The translations under genes were made by a program, and so were the position numbers. A stretch of DNA of 64,000 nt from Kitasatospora phosalacinea. GTDB taxonomy: Bacteria > Actinomycetota > Actinomycetes > Streptomycetales > Streptomycetaceae. Below the pieces are notes generated by a model that was not told where the DNA came from, searched no databases, and was given only the letters and a program-made list of their open reading frames with translations. The stretch covers positions 68,053 through 132,052 of the forward strand of contig NZ_JNYE01000005.1 in the NCBI RefSeq assembly GCF_000717185.1, read 5' to 3'. This document shows, piece by piece, positions 59,977 through 64,000 of the stretch. The first letter of the stretch is position 1. Each line of letters opens with the position of its first letter.

Positions 59977-60546
59977 TCAGGCCCAGTGCTCCGCGAGCGC
60001 TGCCATGTCGACGTCGTCGATCCACTCGTCCGCGTAGCGCAGCACCTGCCGCCGGACGCCCTCGACCTTGAACCCGGCCTTCTCGTAGGCGCGTTGGGCC
60101 CGGGCGTTGAAGGCGTAGACGGAGAGCGAGACGCGGTTGAGGCCGAGGGCGCGGAGGGCGTGGTCGGTGAGCAGGCGGACGGCTTCGGTGCCGAGGCCGC
60201 GGTCGCGGCCGTCGGGGCCGATGGCGATGCGGAGGTTGCAGGCGCGGTTGGGTTCGTCCCACTCGTTGAGGACGACCTCGCCGACGCCGCGGCCGGTGGC
60301 GCGGTCGACGACGATCAGGTCGAGGCGGTCGGGCTGGTCGTTGCGGGTGGTGTACCAGTCGACGACGCGGTGTTCCATCGCCTCGTCCCACGCGGGGGGT
60401 TCGGGGGTGTACGCGTCGGAGGTGTAGCGGAGCACGTCCGGGTCGTTGAGCATGACGCGGAGCATGGGGAGGTCCTCCTCCGGCCGGACGGGCCGGAGGA
60501 GGACCTTCTCGCCCACCAGGGTGGGCTTGTCGGCGAAGGTGAGCAT
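59977..60546 (-). CDS. GNAT-family N-acetyltransferase (RimJ/RimL-like)
   Basis: The product is 189 residues. The minus-strand frame runs far upstream, but ATG 60544-60546 starts MLTFADKPTLVGEKVLLRPV, the usual beginning of this family. The acetyl-CoA loop is GRDRGLGTEAVRLLTDHALR, followed by LNRVSLSVYAFNARAQRAYE and KAGFKVEG. It may modify a protein N-terminus or a small molecule; the substrate is not clear. The ribosome binding site is weak. Confidence 0.9.
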   Translation of the reverse strand: MLTFADKPTLVGEKVLLRPVRPEEDLPMLRVMLNDPDVLRYTSDAYTPEPPAWDEAMEHRVVDWYTTRNDQPDRLDLIVVDRATGRGVGEVVLNEWDEPNRACNLRIAIGPDGRDRGLGTEAVRLLTDHALRALGLNRVSLSVYAFNARAQRAYEKAGFKVEGVRRQVLRYADEWIDDVDMAALAEHWA

Positions 60547-60611
60547 CCGGCCAGTCTGGGAGGACCGGCCGGACGCCCGCAAACCGTTTAGTGCGCCGCT
60601 CAGTACGCCGC

Positions 60612-63344
60612 TCAGTGCGCCGCGGCCTCCCAGTCCGCCCCGGCGCCGACCGAGACGTCGAGCGGGGCGCGCAGCGGGTACGCGCCGGCCATCTGCTCGC
60701 GGACGAGCGCCTCGACCTGCTCGCGCTCGCCGGGGGCGACCTCCAGGACGATTTCGTCGTGCACCTGGAGCAGCATCCGGGTGCGCAGGCCCGCGGCGCG
60801 CAGGGCTTCGTCGACCCGGAGCATGGCGATCTTGACGATGTCGGCGGCGGAGCCCTGGATGGGGGCGTTGAGGGCCATCCGTTCGGCCATCTCGCGGCGC
60901 TGCCGGTTGTCGCTGGTGAGGTCGGGCAGGTAGCGGCGGCGGCCGAGCAGCGTCTCGGTGTAGCCGACGGCGCGGGCCTCCTCGACGACGTCGTGCAGGT
61001 AGTCGCGGACGCCGCCGAAGCGCTCGAAGTAGGTGTCCATCAGGCCCTGGGCCTCGGCGGGCTTGATGCCGAGCTGCTGGGAGAGGCCGTACGCGGAGAG
61101 GCCGTAGGCGAGGCCGTAGGACATGGCCTTGATCTTGCGGCGCATCTCGGCGTCGACGTCGCCGGGGGCGACGGCGAAGACCTGGGAGGCGACGGTGGTG
61201 TGCAGGTCCTCGCCGCTGGTGAAGGCCTCGATCAGGGCCGCGTCCTCGGAGAGGTGGGCCATGATGCGCAGTTCGATCTGCGAGTAGTCGGCGGTGAGCA
61301 GCGTCTCGTAGCCCTGGCCGACCACGAAGGCGCGGCGGATGGCGCGACCCTCCTCGGTGCGGACGGGGATGTTCTGCAGGTTCGGGTCCTGGGAGGAGAG
61401 GCGGCCGGTGGCGGCGACCATCTGGTTGAAGGTGGTGTGGATCCGGCCCTGCGGGGAGACGGTCTTGAGCAGGCCCTCGACGGTGGTGCGGAGCTTGGCC
61501 TGGTCGCGGTGGCGGAGCAGGATGACCGGGAGCTCGTTGGTGGTCTGGGTGGCGAGCCAGGTGAGGGCGTCGGCGTCGGTGGTGTACCCGGTCTTGATCT
61601 TCTTGGTCTTCGGCAGGCCGAGGTCGCCGAACAGGACCTCCTGGAGCTGCTTGGGCGAGCCGAGGTTGAACTCGCGGCCGGCCGCGGCGTGCGCCTCCTC
61701 GACGCAGCGCTGGATCTCGACGGCGAACTGGGCCTCCAGGCCCTGCAGCCACTCGCGGTCGGCGGCGATGCCGTGGCGTTCCATCCGGGCGAGGAGTTCG
61801 GCGATCGGCAGTTCCATGTCGTGGAACAGTTCGACCGCGCCGACCTCGGCGAGCCGGGCGTCGAACAGGACGGCGAGGTCGTGGACGGCGCGGGCCTCGG
61901 TCATCAGGGCCTGGGCGCCGGCCGTCGGGTCGGGCTCGTCGGAGTCGAAGCTGAGCTGGCCGGTCTCGGCCTGGGCGGCGGGGGCGAGCGAGCGGCCGAG
62001 GTACTCCTCGGCGAGGACGTCGAGGGTGAAGGCGCGGCGGCCGGGCTTCTCCAGGTAGGCGGCGAGCGCGGTGTCGGCGGTGACGCCGGCGAACTGCCAG
62101 CCCTGCTCGGCGAAGGCCCGCATGACCTGCTTGGCGATGTGCAGGGCCTTGGGGCGCTTGGGGTCGGCGAGCCAGGCGGTGAGGGCGCGGTCGTCGTCCT
62201 CGGCGAGCGCGGCCGGGTCGAACCAGGCGGCGGCGGTACCGGTGGCGAGGGCGATCTGGTCGACCTTGCCGCTGCCCAGGGCCCAGGTGTAGTCGGCGGC
62301 GAGCGCGGTGCGGGCGTCCTCGCCGGTGTGCTGCTCCAGCCAGGCGGCGAGCGCGCCGGGCCCGGTGAGCAGGTCGCCGTCGACGGCGGGCCCGGCGGGG
62401 ACCTCGACGGCGGCGGCGCCCTCGGCCCCGGCCGGGTCGATCCCGGCGATCCGGTCGCGGAAGTTGGGGTTGCGGAACTCCAGCGCCTCCATCAGCCGGG
62501 CGACCTCGTCCTTGTCGAACGGGGCGCGCTCCAACTGGGGGACGCCGAGCGGGAGTTCGACGTCCCGTACCAGCTCGGTGAGGAAGCGGTTGCGCTTGAC
62601 GGCGTCGAGGTGCTCGCGGAGCTTCTCGCCGACCTTGCCCTTGACCTCGTCGGCCCGCTCGACCAGTTCGGCGAAGGAGCCGAACTGGTTGACCCACTTC
62701 GCGGCGGTCTTCTCGCCGACGCCGGGGATGCCGGGCAGGTTGTCGGACGGGTCGCCGCGCAGGGCCGCGAGGTCCGGGTACTGGTCGGGGCGGACGCCGT
62801 ACTTCTCGGCGACCTTCTCCGGGGTGTAGCGCGTCAACTCGGAGACGCCCTTGGTGGGGTAGAGCACGGTGACGTGCTCGTTGACGAGCTGGAGGGAGTC
62901 CCGGTCGCCGGTGACGACCAGCACCTCGAAGCCCTCGGCCGCGGCGGCGGTGGCCAGGGTGGCGATGACGTCGTCGGCCTCGAAGCCCTCGGCGGTGATC
63001 CGGGGCACCCGCATGGCGTCGAGCAGTTCGCCGATCAGCGGGATCTGGCTGCGGAACTCGTCCGGCGTGGCGGAGCGGTTGGCCTTGTACTCGGGGTACT
63101 CGACGGACCGGAAGGTCTGCCGGGAGAGGTCGAAGGCCACCGCGAGGTGGGTGGGCCGCTCGTCGCGCACCGTGTTGGCCAGCATGGAGGCGAAACCGTA
63201 GACGGCGTTGGTGTGCTGGCCGGTGGCGGTGGAGAAGTTCTCCACCGGCAGGGCGAAGAAGGCCCGGTAGGCCATCGAATGCCCGTCCAGCAGCATCAGC
63301 CGGGGCCGTCCGGCCGCACTCTTACCCGCACCCTGTGTCGCCAC
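60612..63344 (-). CDS. polA: DNA polymerase I
   Basis: The product is 910 residues. GTG 63342-63344 follows AGGAACGGGAC; the longer frame to 63668 is not protein-like. The 5'-3' exonuclease domain is intact (LMLLDGHSMAYRAFFALP, VTGDRDSLQLV, GVGEKTAAKWV). The middle 3'-5' exonuclease domain appears degenerate, as in other actinobacteria. The polymerase domain has DYSQIELRIMAHLS (motif A, about 685) and QVHDEIVLEV (motif C, about 860). It fills gaps and removes RNA primers. Confidence 0.97.
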   Translation of the reverse strand: MATQGAGKSAAGRPRLMLLDGHSMAYRAFFALPVENFSTATGQHTNAVYGFASMLANTVRDERPTHLAVAFDLSRQTFRSVEYPEYKANRSATPDEFRSQIPLIGELLDAMRVPRITAEGFEADDVIATLATAAAAEGFEVLVVTGDRDSLQLVNEHVTVLYPTKGVSELTRYTPEKVAEKYGVRPDQYPDLAALRGDPSDNLPGIPGVGEKTAAKWVNQFGSFAELVERADEVKGKVGEKLREHLDAVKRNRFLTELVRDVELPLGVPQLERAPFDKDEVARLMEALEFRNPNFRDRIAGIDPAGAEGAAAVEVPAGPAVDGDLLTGPGALAAWLEQHTGEDARTALAADYTWALGSGKVDQIALATGTAAAWFDPAALAEDDDRALTAWLADPKRPKALHIAKQVMRAFAEQGWQFAGVTADTALAAYLEKPGRRAFTLDVLAEEYLGRSLAPAAQAETGQLSFDSDEPDPTAGAQALMTEARAVHDLAVLFDARLAEVGAVELFHDMELPIAELLARMERHGIAADREWLQGLEAQFAVEIQRCVEEAHAAAGREFNLGSPKQLQEVLFGDLGLPKTKKIKTGYTTDADALTWLATQTTNELPVILLRHRDQAKLRTTVEGLLKTVSPQGRIHTTFNQMVAATGRLSSQDPNLQNIPVRTEEGRAIRRAFVVGQGYETLLTADYSQIELRIMAHLSEDAALIEAFTSGEDLHTTVASQVFAVAPGDVDAEMRRKIKAMSYGLAYGLSAYGLSQQLGIKPAEAQGLMDTYFERFGGVRDYLHDVVEEARAVGYTETLLGRRRYLPDLTSDNRQRREMAERMALNAPIQGSAADIVKIAMLRVDEALRAAGLRTRMLLQVHDEIVLEVAPGEREQVEALVREQMAGAYPLRAPLDVSVGAGADWEAAAH

Positions 63345-63495
63345 GTCACGTCCCGTTCCTGCCGGTTGCACTGCCTCCCCTGATCCTAGGGCGTGGGACG
63401 GACATCTCCGGCGCGGCGCGGAGCGCCTCCCTACTGGCGGGTAGACAGTCGTACGATCGACGCGCAACGAAGCGAAACCGGAAGCAGGGAGCACC

Positions 63496-63948
63496 ATGAC
63501 CGACGCGGCGCCCGTACTGAAAGTGCCCCAGGACGTGCTGGACCACTTCGCCAAGCTCGGGGTGAGCCCGGAGACCTTCTCCGGCGGCCACCTGGGCGAG
63601 AAGCTGGGCATCACCATCGTCGAGGCCTCCCCGGACCGGGTGGTCGGGACGATGCCGGTGGAGGGCAACCAGCAGCCGTACGGACTGCTGCACGGCGGGG
63701 CGTCGGCGGCGCTGGCCGAGACGCTGGGCTCGATCGGGGCGATGCTGCACGCCGGGCCCGGCCGCTACGCGGTCGGCGTGGACCTGAACGCGACGCACCA
63801 CCGCTCGGCGACCTCCGGGCTGGTGACGGGCGTGGCGACGGCGGTGTTCAAGGGGCGCACCGCGGCGACGTACGAGATCGCGGTGACGGACGACACCGGC
63901 CGCCGGATCACCTCCTGCCGGCTGACCTGCATGCTGCGCGACCTGTAG
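63496..63948 (+). CDS. PaaI-type hotdog thioesterase
   Basis: The product is 150 residues from ATG 63496 with GGGAG upstream. The hotdog core is GLLHGGASAALAETLGS with a catalytic-type acidic residue in the central helix, then VGVDLNATHHRSATSGLVTG. It is a predicted acyl-CoA thioesterase. It is divergent from polA; TACGAT at 63452-63457 may be its -10. Nothing can be called in 63949-64000. Confidence 0.9.
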   Translation: MTDAAPVLKVPQDVLDHFAKLGVSPETFSGGHLGEKLGITIVEASPDRVVGTMPVEGNQQPYGLLHGGASAALAETLGSIGAMLHAGPGRYAVGVDLNATHHRSATSGLVTGVATAVFKGRTAATYEIAVTDDTGRRITSCRLTCMLRDL

Positions 63949-64000
63949 CGGCCGCCCGGGCGGGCGGGGCGGGCGGTCCGGCGGGGCGCGGGGCACGGGG

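Overview
The window is high-GC actinobacterial DNA, almost certainly a Streptomycetaceae chromosome (Streptomyces or Kitasatospora). The signs are dense third-position G/C, many GTG starts, AfsR/SARP-type regulators, a SAV2148-type HEPN protein, a PF04672-type methyltransferase, the sir-cysH-cysC-cysD-cysN order, and the polA / rpsA / coaE neighbourhood. I see no rRNA, tRNA or CRISPR array.

Layout. 1-4.8 kb: two divergent NB-ARC/TPR regulators; the left one is cut by the window edge and the right one is a complete SARP-NB-ARC-TPR protein. 4.8-7.9 kb: an accessory patch with an AT-rich operator-like region, a candidate 49-residue Trp-rich peptide gene closed by a strong hairpin, an unidentified gene remnant, a broken IS5-type transposase, and a three-gene toxin-antitoxin-chaperone (HigB-HigA-SecB-like) operon. 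7.9-12.4 kb: rsgA with a small upstream ORF that has a near-perfect ribosome binding site, a glycosyltransferase-like protein and a YihY/BrkB membrane protein. 12.5-22.5 kb: an assimilatory sulfur operon read to the right (Cys-containing leader peptide, sulfite reductase, 58-residue CxxC protein, CysH, CysC, CysD, CysN, ABC importer, sirohydrochlorin chelatase-like protein). 22.5-26.3 kb: MarR regulator, DEAD-box helicase and a cold-shock protein whose leader carries a U-tract terminator. 26.3-31.2 kb: two divergent MMPL exporters sharing a palindromic operator but with no local regulator gene.

31.3-35.4 kb: kinase-like, deacetylase, exonuclease and HEPN proteins. 35.8-43.1 kb: GlgX, an SDR enzyme, TreY and TreZ, a route from glycogen to trehalose. 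43.1-45.4 kb: a split transketolase divergent from a SoxR-type [2Fe-2S] regulator with a perfect 20-bp palindrome between them. 45.5-50.2 kb: methyltransferase, 3-mercaptopyruvate sulfurtransferase, TIR protein, XRE/TPR regulator and a secreted or membrane-anchored protein. 50.2-64 kb: core genes (coaE, MBL hydrolase, third MMPL, rpsA, methyltransferase, hrpB, GNAT, polA, hotdog thioesterase).

The most interesting items are the HigB-HigA-SecB-like operon, the SARP plus small-peptide locus, the SoxR-type regulator facing a split transketolase, the CysH with unusual cysteine spacing (CX4C), the cold-shock leader with a terminator inside a TTA-containing small ORF, and several translationally linked or well-ribosome-bound small ORFs. 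All functional calls come from reading the sequence; no database search was run.
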